From positions 124,001-188,000 of the forward strand of contig CAYUZU010000008.1 of assembly GCA_964448675.1 (NCBI GenBank): a stretch of 64,000 nucleotides of DNA. Direction: 5' to 3'. Origin of the DNA: CAYUZU01 sp964448675 (GTDB lineage Bacteria > Planctomycetota > Phycisphaerae > UBA1845 > Fen-1342). The position numbers were made by a program, and so were the translations under genes. The notes under the pieces were generated by a model. The model made no database searches, was not told the origin of the DNA, and saw only the letters and a list, made by a program, of their open reading frames with translations. Positions 24,016 to 33,354 of this stretch are shown piece after piece (positions within the stretch are counted from its first letter, which is position 1; each line of letters opens with the position of its first letter).

Positions 24016-24747
24016 TCAGAGGCCGCGCTGCTCGAGGGTCTCGACCCGGCGGCGCAGTTCGGCCAGCGCCTCGTGCACGTCGGCCAGTTCGCTCTGGAGG
24101 TTCTCCACCTCGGTGCGGAGCCCGGGGTCCTCGAGAGCCGGCGCGGGGGGCGCGCCGGTCGGTGGCGCCGGTGCGCTGGCGGACGCCGGTGCGTTTGCGG
24201 GCGCGGCTGCCACTTCGGGCGCAGGGGCCGCCTGGTGCGGTGATTCGCCCGCCGGATAGAGCGTGTGGGCGTAGCGGATCGCCGACTGGCCGGGCGCGCG
24301 GGGCAGCGGGGCGACCCGGGGCGGGTCCTCGCCTGCGAGGTTGTCGAGCACCGCCTGCACGGCTGCGGTGTTCTCGAAGGCGTACATGCGCTGGCAACGG
24401 GTGCGCAGCTCACCCACGGTCTGGGGGCCGCGCAGCAGTAGTTCGGCCATGACGGCCCGCTGGGGCTTTTCCCAGCCGAGTTGCTCGCGGATCTCGTGCT
24501 TGAAGCGCTCGACCCGTGACGCGCCGCCGGGCATCAGTCGGGACACGAGCCCTGCCGTGCGCAGAACCTCCAGGGTATTCCAGACGGCTTCCTCGTCGAG
24601 GTTCATGATCGGGTCGCGGTTGCTCTTCTGGTTGCAGGCGGCCACGATCGCGTTGGCGGTCATGGGGTAGTACTGGGGCTGGGCGAGGGACTTCTCCAGC
24701 AACACTCCGATCACCCGTCGTTCGACCTCGTTAAGCGTTTCGGCCAT
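24016..24747 (-). CDS. YceH/DUF480-family winged-helix protein, 243 aa
   Basis: The protein begins LNEVERRVIGVLLEKSLAQP and includes YYPMTANAIVAACNQKSNRDP and LLLRGPQTVGELRTR, the characteristic segments of DUF480 (YceH) with two winged-helix folds in residues 1-165. A Pro/Ala-rich stretch and a C-terminal leucine-rich coiled coil (LEDPGLRTEVENLQSELADVHE-type) follow. Relatives are abundant in proteobacteria and planctomycetes; the function is not settled and DNA binding is inferred. The start ATG at 24747 is followed directly by the conserved domain. A perfect TTGACA on this strand at 24812-24817 has no good -10 partner. Confidence 0.85.
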   Translation of the reverse strand: MAETLNEVERRVIGVLLEKSLAQPQYYPMTANAIVAACNQKSNRDPIMNLDEEAVWNTLEVLRTAGLVSRLMPGGASRVERFKHEIREQLGWEKPQRAVMAELLLRGPQTVGELRTRCQRMYAFENTAAVQAVLDNLAGEDPPRVAPLPRAPGQSAIRYAHTLYPAGESPHQAAPAPEVAAAPANAPASASAPAPPTGAPPAPALEDPGLRTEVENLQSELADVHEALAELRRRVETLEQRGL

Positions 24748-24934
24748 GGCACCACTCGCTGGACAGAGTCGTCGTCGTGAACAGTAGCAGTACTGCCGGG
24801 CCGGCGGCATCTGTCAAGAGGAAAGGCCCGGGCGCGCCGCCGCCGGACGGGCCATCGCGGTTCGGGAGGAGTTCCGCTATATTGATCGTCGCTTATCGCG
24901 AGCCGAGGTTCTGGTTGTCTGCCGAAAGGGCTTC

Positions 24935-27900
24935 ATGAATACGGACACGCTCCCCGCCCCGTCACTGCGCGCGCCGCGCAACGCTGTCCTGCGGCTCTTC
25001 GCCAGCATTTGGTTCGGGGTGGCGCTGCTGACGCTGATTCTCGTGTATTGCGTGGTTTTCTCGGCTTTGCCGCGGCTGCGGTGGACACTGGAATTGACCG
25101 AGATGCAGGCGTTCCAGCACTGGGTCTTCGTGGCCCTGATCGTGCTGCTGATGCTGTCGCTGGCGGCGTCGGTGCTGCTGCGCGTGCGCTGGGTGGCGAT
25201 CAACGCCGGCGCGATTACCGCGCACGTGGGGTTGTTGCTGCTGATTGGCGGGTCGATCGCGTATTTTGGCGGAAAGGTGGAGGGCAGTGTGCTGTTGCAG
25301 GCGCCCCGAGTCGAGGTGCGCTATGACGACGGCACGCAGCAGGGCGTGATCGCCGAGATTCCGGCGGTGGCGGGTGAGACCTGGGCCCGGCGCGTGCCGC
25401 ACCGCGAGGAACCGGTGTGGATCGAGATCGCCGGCGGCGAGAACCTGGCGCGGCCGCCGGCGGCCAGCGCGGCTGTCAGCGTGCGTTTCGGCGACGAGCA
25501 GCCCGAGACGCTGACCCTGGAGGCGCGCGATTCGTCGTGGCAGCCGATTGACGACGCCATGGCGTTGCGGCTGGTGACGTTCGCGCCGCAGAACGCGTTC
25601 TACGACAATGATCTGCCGGCGCTGTACTTTCGCGATATGGGCGGCGACACGCGCCTGATGAGCCCGGTGCACGGGTTGCCGATCTACTACGACCGCTACG
25701 TCCCCGGCGAGCAGTTGCTGCTCGATTCGAACGCCGACCCGGTGCCGCCGCAGCGCCCGCGGCCGCAGGTCAGCGTGTTCGGCGTGACCATTCCGACAAG
25801 CTGGTTCGAGCGCTGGCGGTTGCCGATCGACGTGCCGACCGAGGGATTGCCGTTCGACGTACGCATCACCGGGTATGCCTCGTATGTGGTGGGCATGCAG
25901 CCGCGAATGGACGAGCAGGGCCGGTTCCAGAGCTGGCCCGTGCTGGCGCCGCGGGAGCAGCGGCGGGTCGGCGTCGCCCCGCGAGCGATGTCGGCGATCC
26001 AGCTCGAGATCACGGGGCGCGGCGCGCACGCCGGCTACGCCGAGACGCAGTGGATCCGGTTCAGCATCTATCCCGACCTCGACACGTATCCGCTGGAGGT
26101 GGCGCTGCCGGACGGCGAGACGTGGCAGCTGGTTTACTCGCGGGCGCGGCACGACCTGGGGGCGGCGGTCGCGGCGCAGCGCCTGCACGTGACGTACTTC
26201 CCGGGCCGCCGCGGCATCGAGTCCTATCACAGCGAGATCAGCGTGCTGCAGGATGGCGCGGTGCGCGACGCGACGGTGGAGACGAATCATACGTACACCG
26301 TCGGCCGCTGGACGTTGTACCAGAGCGGCTTTGCCGAGGATCACTGGAGCTATTCGATCCTGGGTGTGGGCAATCGCCCGGGCATGTGGCCGATGAACAT
26401 CGGCTGGGTGCTGGTGACGCTGGGTTGTCTGTACGCGTTCTACGTCAAGCCGGTGCTGATGCGGCGAGCTCGAAACCGGCTCGCCGGCGGCGGGATCGCG
26501 GTCGCGCTGCTGGCCCTGCTTGTCGTTCCGGGCTGTGGCGAGGCCGAGCCGTACGCGGCCTCGCAGCAGGCGGCCCGGATGGACACGGCGCTCGACTGGG
26601 GTGAGGCGGCGCTGCTCGTGGTGCAGGACGGCGGGCGCTACAAGACGCTGGACTCCTTCGCCCGCGAGTCGTTCAGTGCGATGACCGGCAGCGAGCACCT
26701 GCCTGGCCTGAGTCCCGCGGCGTCCCTGTTCGAGTGGCTGTTCAATCGCGACGCGTATCAGGACACGCCGCTGATCAAGGTGCGTAATGCCGGCTTGCGT
26801 GGAATCCTCGCGCGGCAGCTCACCGAGGAAAAGCGGCAGCGGGTACTCGACAACAAGCGCCTCACGCCGCGGGAGATGCAGACGCCCGGCATTGAGCAGG
26901 CGCTGCGCGCGATGCAGTCCGACCCGACCAAGCGCCGCGCGGTCAACCGGGTGCGGGCGGCCATGGCGTACGCCGAACGGATGCAGGAGTTCATCGCGTT
27001 CGTGCCGCACCCCGGCGGCGACGAGGTCGACCCGTGGTACACGCCGATGCGCGTGCTGGGCAATCTGTCCGATGGGCAGCTGGCGGAGCTGGGCATTACG
27101 CGCGACCAGTTGCCACCTGGTTCACGGCAGCCGGTACCAGGCGTGACGTCGGACCAGGCGCTCGACGTCGTGGTGGCGTGGAGCTCGATGCGGGACACCT
27201 GGCGGCAGGGGGACGCCGCCGCGTTTCAAAAGTACCTCGGTGAGCTGACGGCGTTGCTGCCGGCCATGGCGCCCCCGGACGTGTACCCCAGCCGCTCGCA
27301 ACGCGAGGCCGAGGCGCGCTACTACGCGGCGGGCAAGTTCACCTACGGGTGGATCTTCTATTTCCTGGCGTTGCTCACGGGGGTGATTGCGCTGGTGACG
27401 CGCTGGCGCTGGCCGTGGGTGACGACGATCATCCTGCTGTTGCCGGCGCTGGGGGTGCACGGGTACGGGCTCGCGTTGCGCTGGTACATCCTGGGCCGCA
27501 TCCCGGTCGCGAACATGTTCGAAGCGGTGGTGGCGTCGGCGGCCATCGGCGTGGGGCTGGTGTTGCTGTTCGAGCTGTTCCTGCGCACGCGAGTGTTATT
27601 GGTCGGGGCGGCGGCGCTGGGTTTCATGTTCCTCGTCGCCGGCCAGTTCATGCTGCCCGGGGCCGAACTCGGCACGATTCCCGGTATTCTCGATGACATT
27701 CAGTTGCGGCTGCACACGGTGATGATCATCTCGGCGTACGCGCTGATCTTCCTGGCGGCGGTCGTCGCGACGATCTATCTGTTGGGCTACGTGTGGCTGG
27801 CGCTGACCGGCAAGCTGCACGTTGGTGACGGCGCGGCCGGGGCTGACACTGACCTTGCGGTCAGCCGCGAGCGGCCCATCCTGGCCGGCGCCATGCCGGG

Positions 27901-28240
27901 CGACGAGGTGGGGCGGTCGGCGTTGCCGGCGTGGCTGAACAACATCGATTGGGCGCACCTGATCATCCTCAATATCGTGTTCGTGCTGCTGTTTGTAGGC
28001 GGGATCATCCTCGGCGCGTGGTGGGCGGACTACTCCTGGGGTCGGCCGTGGGGCTGGGATCCGAAGGAGGTTTTTGCGCTGAACACGTGGCTGGTGTACG
28101 CGATCCTGATTCACCTGCGCTTCGTCACGCGCAATCGCGGCCTGTGGACGGCGGTGCTGTCGATCATCGGCTGCATCATGATGATGTTGAACTGGTTCTG
28201 GGTGAACTTCCAGCTCGCGAGCATGCACAGCTACGTGTAA
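24935..28240 (+). CDS. CcsB-CcsA (ResB-ResC) fusion, System II cytochrome c synthetase, 1101 aa
   Basis: The protein carries haem across the membrane and attaches it to CxxCH motifs of exported apocytochromes. The N-terminal half is ResB/CcsB-like, with early helices (FGVALLTLILVYCVVFSAL, HVGLLLLIGGSIAYFGG) and a large periplasmic domain. A helix at about residues 480-500 is followed by a long soluble linker. The C-terminal 300 residues are CcsA: several helices and the haem-handling WADYSWGRPWGWDPKE motif. Fused forms are known in Helicobacter and Bacteroides relatives. It sits next to two multihaem cytochrome operons, whose products would be its clients. At 1101 residues it is about the expected sum of both parts. 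Confidence 0.92.
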   Translation: MNTDTLPAPSLRAPRNAVLRLFASIWFGVALLTLILVYCVVFSALPRLRWTLELTEMQAFQHWVFVALIVLLMLSLAASVLLRVRWVAINAGAITAHVGLLLLIGGSIAYFGGKVEGSVLLQAPRVEVRYDDGTQQGVIAEIPAVAGETWARRVPHREEPVWIEIAGGENLARPPAASAAVSVRFGDEQPETLTLEARDSSWQPIDDAMALRLVTFAPQNAFYDNDLPALYFRDMGGDTRLMSPVHGLPIYYDRYVPGEQLLLDSNADPVPPQRPRPQVSVFGVTIPTSWFERWRLPIDVPTEGLPFDVRITGYASYVVGMQPRMDEQGRFQSWPVLAPREQRRVGVAPRAMSAIQLEITGRGAHAGYAETQWIRFSIYPDLDTYPLEVALPDGETWQLVYSRARHDLGAAVAAQRLHVTYFPGRRGIESYHSEISVLQDGAVRDATVETNHTYTVGRWTLYQSGFAEDHWSYSILGVGNRPGMWPMNIGWVLVTLGCLYAFYVKPVLMRRARNRLAGGGIAVALLALLVVPGCGEAEPYAASQQAARMDTALDWGEAALLVVQDGGRYKTLDSFARESFSAMTGSEHLPGLSPAASLFEWLFNRDAYQDTPLIKVRNAGLRGILARQLTEEKRQRVLDNKRLTPREMQTPGIEQALRAMQSDPTKRRAVNRVRAAMAYAERMQEFIAFVPHPGGDEVDPWYTPMRVLGNLSDGQLAELGITRDQLPPGSRQPVPGVTSDQALDVVVAWSSMRDTWRQGDAAAFQKYLGELTALLPAMAPPDVYPSRSQREAEARYYAAGKFTYGWIFYFLALLTGVIALVTRWRWPWVTTIILLLPALGVHGYGLALRWYILGRIPVANMFEAVVASAAIGVGLVLLFELFLRTRVLLVGAAALGFMFLVAGQFMLPGAELGTIPGILDDIQLRLHTVMIISAYALIFLAAVVATIYLLGYVWLALTGKLHVGDGAAGADTDLAVSRERPILAGAMPGDEVGRSALPAWLNNIDWAHLIILNIVFVLLFVGGIILGAWWADYSWGRPWGWDPKEVFALNTWLVYAILIHLRFVTRNRGLWTAVLSIIGCIMMMLNWFWVNFQLASMHSYV

Positions 28241-28258
28241 GTGCAGAATACTAGATGA

Positions 28259-28320
28259 CAAGTGTGAAATGCCCGGATGACGCTTGCGGCCGGCGCAGGC
28301 CATTCTCCGTTTCGCACTTG
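28259..28320. repeat. Long-loop inverted repeat between convergent genes
   Basis: CAAGTGTGAAA and TTTCGCACTTG pair over 11 positions with one G-T, with a 40-base GC-rich interior. It sits between the stops of the CcsB-CcsA and the 12-haem cytochrome genes. It could stop transcription from either side, but neither strand has a T-run. Confidence 0.35.
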
Positions 28321-28336
28321 GCACGTTGCATTGCCA

Positions 28337-30037
28337 TTACGGCCCGTAGCTGAAGCCGACATGGTTGATGCCGTGGCATTGCAGCGTGCAGTTTCCGCTG
28401 AAGCGGCCCGTGTCCACGTACAGCCGCTGCCCCCCGACAATTGAGATGTCGAAGTTGATAAGGTGGCTGTGGCGCGTCGAGTCGCCCGGGACGCCATGCG
28501 CGGCGTGGCACGAGCTGCAAGGCGTGCGGCCGCGGACCACGTGCCGCTGGTGCAGCGTGAAGCTCTCGTCGTTGAGAATCGATGTGCGGTCGTGGCACTC
28601 GTAACAGAGTGCGTAGCTTTGCGGCGATTCAATGGTGAAGTCGCGGGTGTCGTAGCGGGCCGCCAGCAGGAACGGGAAGCGGGACGTGTGCGGGCCATTG
28701 GGGCCGAGCCCGCCCCGGCTGCGCGCGTCGGGGTTGTTGTGGCAATCCTGGCAACTGAGGAGCCGCCGCGTACGCAATTCCGGTCGCAGGCTGGGCACCT
28801 CGCCCATGCGGCGCGCGGGAAACGTGACAGGGTGGGCCGACGCGGTCGTGGGCAGAAACTGGCGGCGTACGTTGCCGGCCGTGTCCTGCTGGCGCGGAAT
28901 GCGCCCGCGGACCAACACGGGACGGTCGGCGTGACACCGGAAGCAGACCTCGTAGTACAACTGGGCGGCGGGCACGGGCAACCCGGCGAGATTCGTGCCC
29001 GGCACCTCACGCATGGCCGCCGGCACCAGCGGCGTCACATCAGTGACGGCCAGCGGGCCACGGGTGGCGTCGCGCGTGACGGCGTGGGGGTTGTGGCAAT
29101 CACTGCAATCGACAAACCGCGAGCTGCGCAGTCGGCGTTCGGGCTCGCGCAGCGGACGGCCGATGCGATTTGCCTGGTGGCCGTAGCGCTGGCCCACGAC
29201 GGCGAGCATGTCGCGCCCGCCGATGCCGTCGTGACAGTTCAGGCACAGGCGGGTAGGCGTGTCGTACAGTAGTCGGTCGCGGAAGGGCGCGCTGTGCGAC
29301 AGGTGGCACGAGCGACAGGCGTTGTCGGCCATGGTGGGGTAGGGCAGGGGCTGGCCACGCGTGACGGTGGGCGGCACGGGGCGAATACTGAGCGCATGTG
29401 AGCTGCGGTGCCAGCCGTCAAGCTCGTGGCAGGTGGTGCAAAGGGCGCCCTCGCGTTCGGTGATACGCAGGAAGTTGCCCAGGTCGTTGTTGTGCGGATC
29501 GTGACAGGCGGTGCATTCGAGCTCGCCACGCTCGCCGAGCTTGATGCGCGAATCGACCAGCTCGACGGGGCGGAGCTGTGGGTCGCGATTGGACAACGCC
29601 CGGTCATAGCGGAAGCCGACGGGGTGGTCGTCGGACAAGTCGTTGGTGAGGTTGCTCGGGCCGCTGGGCATATACGTGTGCGTCATCGGGATCGGGTCGG
29701 TCAGGGGGCGGTCGAGCGTCAGCCCCAGGGCGATGCTGCCGTCGTGGCAGCTCAGGCAGAGCTTGCTGGCGGGGCCGGGTTGATCGATGCGCGCATCCGT
29801 CGATTCACTGCGGTAGATGCGGTAGTAGGTGGTCGGGTTGTGGCGGTTCCATAGTGGGGCGGCGGGGCTGGCGTTGTGCGGCACATGGCAGAAGATGCAC
29901 ACGCGGTCTTCGTCAATGGCCCGCACTGGCCCCGGGCCGAACAGCGACAGGTCGTGCTTGGAGTTGATGATCGTGTCGTCGGCTGCTGCCGTCGCCGCGA
30001 TCAATATTCCGAGCAGCCAGGGGATCAATCGGCGCAT
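28337..30037 (-). CDS. Exported multihaem c-type cytochrome, 12 haem sites, 566 aa
   Basis: The ATG at 30037 follows GGAGG by 7 bases. A signal peptide (MRRLIPWLLGILIAATAAA) precedes eleven CxxCH motifs: CIFCH, CLSCH, CTACH, CTTCH, CRSCH, CLNCH, CSDCH, CFRCH, CQDCH, CYECH and CSSCH. A twelfth site at the C-terminus has three spacer residues (CTLQCH). Several pairs follow the doubled-CxxCH arrangement, and many distal histidines could be second ligands. Such proteins pass electrons along a haem wire. It overlaps the NHL lipoprotein gene by 13 bases, and the barrel gene lies upstream, which points to a porin-cytochrome conduit. Confidence 0.9.
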   Translation of the reverse strand: MRRLIPWLLGILIAATAAADDTIINSKHDLSLFGPGPVRAIDEDRVCIFCHVPHNASPAAPLWNRHNPTTYYRIYRSESTDARIDQPGPASKLCLSCHDGSIALGLTLDRPLTDPIPMTHTYMPSGPSNLTNDLSDDHPVGFRYDRALSNRDPQLRPVELVDSRIKLGERGELECTACHDPHNNDLGNFLRITEREGALCTTCHELDGWHRSSHALSIRPVPPTVTRGQPLPYPTMADNACRSCHLSHSAPFRDRLLYDTPTRLCLNCHDGIGGRDMLAVVGQRYGHQANRIGRPLREPERRLRSSRFVDCSDCHNPHAVTRDATRGPLAVTDVTPLVPAAMREVPGTNLAGLPVPAAQLYYEVCFRCHADRPVLVRGRIPRQQDTAGNVRRQFLPTTASAHPVTFPARRMGEVPSLRPELRTRRLLSCQDCHNNPDARSRGGLGPNGPHTSRFPFLLAARYDTRDFTIESPQSYALCYECHDRTSILNDESFTLHQRHVVRGRTPCSSCHAAHGVPGDSTRHSHLINFDISIVGGQRLYVDTGRFSGNCTLQCHGINHVGFSYGP

Positions 30038-31074
30038 GCGACCGCCTCCGCCATGTATTCGAACACCTGCACGCGGTGATTGTAACTGTCAGCGATCCAG
30101 ATGCGATCCTGGTCATCGATGGTAATGCCCGAGGGCAGGGCGAATTCACCAGGGCCATCGCCCCCGCGGCCGAAAGCCAGCAGCAGTTGTCCCGCGGGGT
30201 CGAAGATCTGCACGTTCTCGAACTGGTTGTCGAGCACGTAGATGTGGCCGGCCGAATCGATCGCTACGTCGCGTGGCCGAGAGAAATCGCCGGCCGCATT
30301 GCCTTTGCGCCCGAAAACCGCAGTCGCGGTGCCCGTGTCGTCAAACACCTGCACACGGAAGTTCATCGCGTCGGCCACGACCAGTCCAACCTGTGGCCGC
30401 CAGGCGACAGCCGTCGGGAAGTTGAACTCGCCCGGGGCGGGGCCGCGCTGCCCGAGTTGGCGGATGAAGGTGTCCTGGTCGATCGCATAGGCGAAGCAAC
30501 TGTGTGTGGCGCCGTCGACCAGCCACAGGAGCGGGCCGCCGGCGTCAGTAATCCCCGCGGTGACGGCGAGTGGCGCGCTCAGGCGATCCCAGCGGCGTGT
30601 GCGACGATGACGCCCGTCCAGATCGAACACATCCACTACGCCTCGGCCGCGATCGACTACGGCCAGCGAGTCGTCTGCGACAACGGCCAAATCGATCGGA
30701 ACTCGGAATTGGCCAGCAGCGGGGCCGCGCAGCGTTCGATACTCACGCGTCGCGAGATCGAGCATATGGACGACGCCCAGGCCGATGTCGGCGACGAAGA
30801 TGCGCGTGCCCGCAACGGCGACCGCACTGGGACGAGAGAACTCGACGCGTGGCTTGGGCCCGGTCAGAATCTCACCCAGCGCTTCCCAGCCTGTGGCCCG
30901 TACGCCCAGGCTTGCCTCGCCGCGCAGCTCGCCGACGTAGCGAATGCGCGGCGTGTCGGGCGCGGGGGGCCAGACAATGGGCGGGTCGACCCGGGGGAAG
31001 ATCGGCCCGGGCGGTGCCTGGCAGCCAATGCTCATGGTCGCGAGCAGGAGTGGAATCGCGCAGGTCCGTATCAA
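30025..31074 (-). CDS. NHL-repeat beta-propeller lipoprotein, 349 aa
   Basis: The start is a TTG overlapping the barrel gene's TGA (TTGA), with GGGAGG 5 bases upstream; no ATG before the signal exists. The N-terminus ends in MSIGCQAPP, a lipoprotein signal. Six-bladed propeller repeats follow: PSAVAVAGTRIFVADI, PIDLAVVADDSLAVVD, PTAVAWRPQVGLVVADA, PRDVAIDSAGHIYVLDNQ and PSGITIDDQDRIWIADSYNHRVQVF. NHL propellers serve as protein-binding scaffolds. Its position between a barrel and a cytochrome suggests it holds or docks the cytochrome at the outer membrane. It lacks haem motifs. Confidence 0.87.
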   Translation of the reverse strand: MIRTCAIPLLLATMSIGCQAPPGPIFPRVDPPIVWPPAPDTPRIRYVGELRGEASLGVRATGWEALGEILTGPKPRVEFSRPSAVAVAGTRIFVADIGLGVVHMLDLATREYRTLRGPAAGQFRVPIDLAVVADDSLAVVDRGRGVVDVFDLDGRHRRTRRWDRLSAPLAVTAGITDAGGPLLWLVDGATHSCFAYAIDQDTFIRQLGQRGPAPGEFNFPTAVAWRPQVGLVVADAMNFRVQVFDDTGTATAVFGRKGNAAGDFSRPRDVAIDSAGHIYVLDNQFENVQIFDPAGQLLLAFGRGGDGPGEFALPSGITIDDQDRIWIADSYNHRVQVFEYMAEAVACAD

Positions 31075-33170
31075 CGCCGCCTCCCTGCGATGACCGGGAT
31101 ATCGCGTTTGAGCTTGATCCAGAAGGCCATGCTGTTGTCGCGCGAATCGGGCAGGTCGAGCATGTCATACTCGGCCTCGAAGCGCAGCGTGAAGTAACCG
31201 ATGCGCCAGTCGAGGCCGGCGGCGAGATCGACGCCATGGGTATCGCCGAAAAGCGAGTCGTCCTCGTAGCGGTACATGGCGGTGGCGTTGGCTTCCAGGT
31301 CTTGCATGAGGAGGCAACGATAGCCCAGACCGACGTCGAAGAGGGTGGTGTTGCGGGCGCCGAGCGCCTCAGCGCCGTCGAACCAGAAGCGCGACACGGT
31401 GGTCTTGCCGTCGAGTTGATGGCGGGCATTCTGAAACAGGACGACATCGCCGTTGGCATGGAATGCCTGGTAGGGGTCGATGGCGTCGTCGTTGTATTCA
31501 TACTCGACGCCGACCGACCAGCGCCGTTGACGGAAGGTCGTGCCGACGCGGTGGCGGTTGACGTTGCGGGCGCGCCATGTAAGGAAGCGCGACTCGTCGA
31601 GATCCTCGTTCTGGAGCGAGCCGGCGTAGTAGGGCGTCAGGCCGAACTTGAACGCCTGCTGCACGCGGAAATCGAGGCGGTCGCGCGCGTAATCGTAGTC
31701 GCCCAGGGCGCGATAGACGTAGGTGACCAGCACGGTCTCCTTGTCCGCGATGGCGCCGTTGGGCACCCGGTACAGGGCGGTGTAGCGTCCGAGCGGGGCG
31801 GCCAGATAGTCCCGCCCGGGCAGATAGGTGCGCGTGCGATTCGCGTCGGTGACAATGATCGTCGTCGGCAATACGTCGGTATGGGCGAGGTACGCCGGCA
31901 GTGGATCGCGAAACGTGACCGACTCGGCAATGATGACGCCGCGGCGCGTGCCGTTGCGTGTGTCGGTGGCGTTGTGATTGTAGGAGACGTTGGCGGAGAA
32001 GCGGCCCCAGGCGTTCTCGTGATTCAGTGATGAATTCACCAGGCCGCCCCACTCGGCGAAGTCGGCGTTCTGGTCGGCTTGTTGCTGGAGGCCATAGAGT
32101 TGGGCGGTGGTGGTCAGCAAGTCATCGAGTTGGTGCGTGAGCCCCACCTCGCCGCGATAGGTGCGCGTGCCGAGTTCCTCGAAGGAATCACTGAGGAACT
32201 GGCCGGCGAAGTTGCTTGCCAGCGAATCGGTATGTTGCAGCCGCAAGCGCGTGGAAAGCTCGGTTGTGTCGCGCGCGAGATCGCCCGATTCGTCCTGAAA
32301 GCGCGCGAGATTCTCCCAGGCGCTGCGGTGCTTGGGGCCGAAGCGCAGCACGTGATTGAGCAGCAGGTAGTTGCGCGTCGTGTCGAAGCGCGTGCCGCTG
32401 CCGGAATACTGCTCGCTGCGGTCGTCGTATTCGTATTCGAGGCGCAGCGAGTGATACTTGTCGATCTGCCAGGTGGCTTCGTAGCGGAGCTGATCGCGGC
32501 CGCGCCGCTCGTCGTCGATGAGGTCGCGGGTACGGCTGGTGAGCTCGTCCCAGGTGTGCTCGAAGGTCAGCCGCATCGGCAGCGTCGGATCATTAAAGAA
32601 CAGCCCGGCGCCGTAACGCTCGCGCGTGCGGTCGAGGCTGGGCTGAAAGGCTCGCGGCAATCGTGAGTCGAGCTGCTGGGCATAGGCCGTGGCGGAGACC
32701 TTGCCGCGTGGAAAGAGCGTGACGCTCAGGTCGTATTCGAGCAGGTCGCCGTCGGGGCTCTCGCTGCGGTCGACCCAGGGGCCGGTTTCGGAGAAGCGTT
32801 CCTGGGTGAGGCCCCAGCGGGTGGCGGACTCGAAGAGCAGCACCTTGTCGTCGATCAGGGCCCCGGTTGCGCGGAACCCGAGGGTCTCTTCGAAGCGCTG
32901 CGATCGGTTGCGCTGATCATAGGTCCAGCGGAAGCGGTCGCCGGTGTCGAAGGTGGATTCGTGCTGGTCGTAGGCGGCTTCGAAGCCCAACTCGATCAGC
33001 AGTTCCTGAAGGTGGAGCCACTGGACGTCGGCCGGGGGTGGGTCTTCGGGCGCAGGTTGCGTTGCGCTGGCAGGTTGCGTGGGGGGCGCTTCACCATCGT
33101 CGGGCTCGGCGGCGGGTGACGCGGTGGTCACCGCGAGGAAACCGCCCATCAAGAGGAGAAATCGCCACAT
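31071..33170 (-). CDS. Outer-membrane beta-barrel protein of a cytochrome locus, 699 aa
   Basis: A signal peptide (MWRFLLLMGGFLAVTTASPAAA-like, Ala-rich end) is followed by an acidic Pro/Thr stretch and then many amphipathic, aromatic-ended strands such as HSLRLEYEYDDRSEQYSG, FSANVSYNHNATDTRNG and WSVGVEYEYNDDAIDPY. The closing strand is SMAFWIKLKRDIPV. The size, strand pattern and gene order resemble porins of porin-cytochrome conduits, but no direct relation to MtrB or PioB can be shown from sequence alone. It overlaps the next gene at TTGA. A TonB box or plug domain is not seen, so it is not a typical receptor. Confidence 0.8.
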   Translation of the reverse strand: MWRFLLLMGGFLAVTTASPAAEPDDGEAPPTQPASATQPAPEDPPPADVQWLHLQELLIELGFEAAYDQHESTFDTGDRFRWTYDQRNRSQRFEETLGFRATGALIDDKVLLFESATRWGLTQERFSETGPWVDRSESPDGDLLEYDLSVTLFPRGKVSATAYAQQLDSRLPRAFQPSLDRTRERYGAGLFFNDPTLPMRLTFEHTWDELTSRTRDLIDDERRGRDQLRYEATWQIDKYHSLRLEYEYDDRSEQYSGSGTRFDTTRNYLLLNHVLRFGPKHRSAWENLARFQDESGDLARDTTELSTRLRLQHTDSLASNFAGQFLSDSFEELGTRTYRGEVGLTHQLDDLLTTTAQLYGLQQQADQNADFAEWGGLVNSSLNHENAWGRFSANVSYNHNATDTRNGTRRGVIIAESVTFRDPLPAYLAHTDVLPTTIIVTDANRTRTYLPGRDYLAAPLGRYTALYRVPNGAIADKETVLVTYVYRALGDYDYARDRLDFRVQQAFKFGLTPYYAGSLQNEDLDESRFLTWRARNVNRHRVGTTFRQRRWSVGVEYEYNDDAIDPYQAFHANGDVVLFQNARHQLDGKTTVSRFWFDGAEALGARNTTLFDVGLGYRCLLMQDLEANATAMYRYEDDSLFGDTHGVDLAAGLDWRIGYFTLRFEAEYDMLDLPDSRDNSMAFWIKLKRDIPVIAGRRR

Positions 33171-33283
33171 GAATCGGTGCCGAGTTGAGATACGAACGAC
33201 CGCGCAGCAGATCACCGGGAAAGCAGGCTACCGGGCCGCTGCGGCGCTGTCCAGCTTACGGGCGACTTTCAGATATGGAAAGA

Positions 33284-33312
33284 TTGTGAAATGCATGTCC
33301 GCTGGCTATAGT
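33284..33312 (+). promoter_or_regulatory. Strong candidate sigma-70 promoter of the rightward cytochrome operon
   Basis: TTGTGA-N17-TATAGT, with the start codon about 36 bases beyond the expected start of transcription. Just upstream at about 33267-33282 lies the short inverted repeat CTTTC-N6-GAAAG, a possible regulator site shared with the divergent barrel operon. Confidence 0.6.
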
Positions 33313-33354
33313 CGGCGCCGTTGCAGGTGAACGTCCGCGCACAGGAGCACGTCC

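Noticed and set aside
24812..24817. Perfect TTGACA on the minus strand upstream of the YceH gene.
   Set aside because: No acceptable -10 lies 16-18 bases away, so it is not listed as a promoter.
28316..28332. TGGCACG followed by TTGC, resembling a second sigma-54 promoter.
   Set aside because: The spacing between the GG and GC doublets is one base too long, and the site lies between two convergent stops with no gene downstream.
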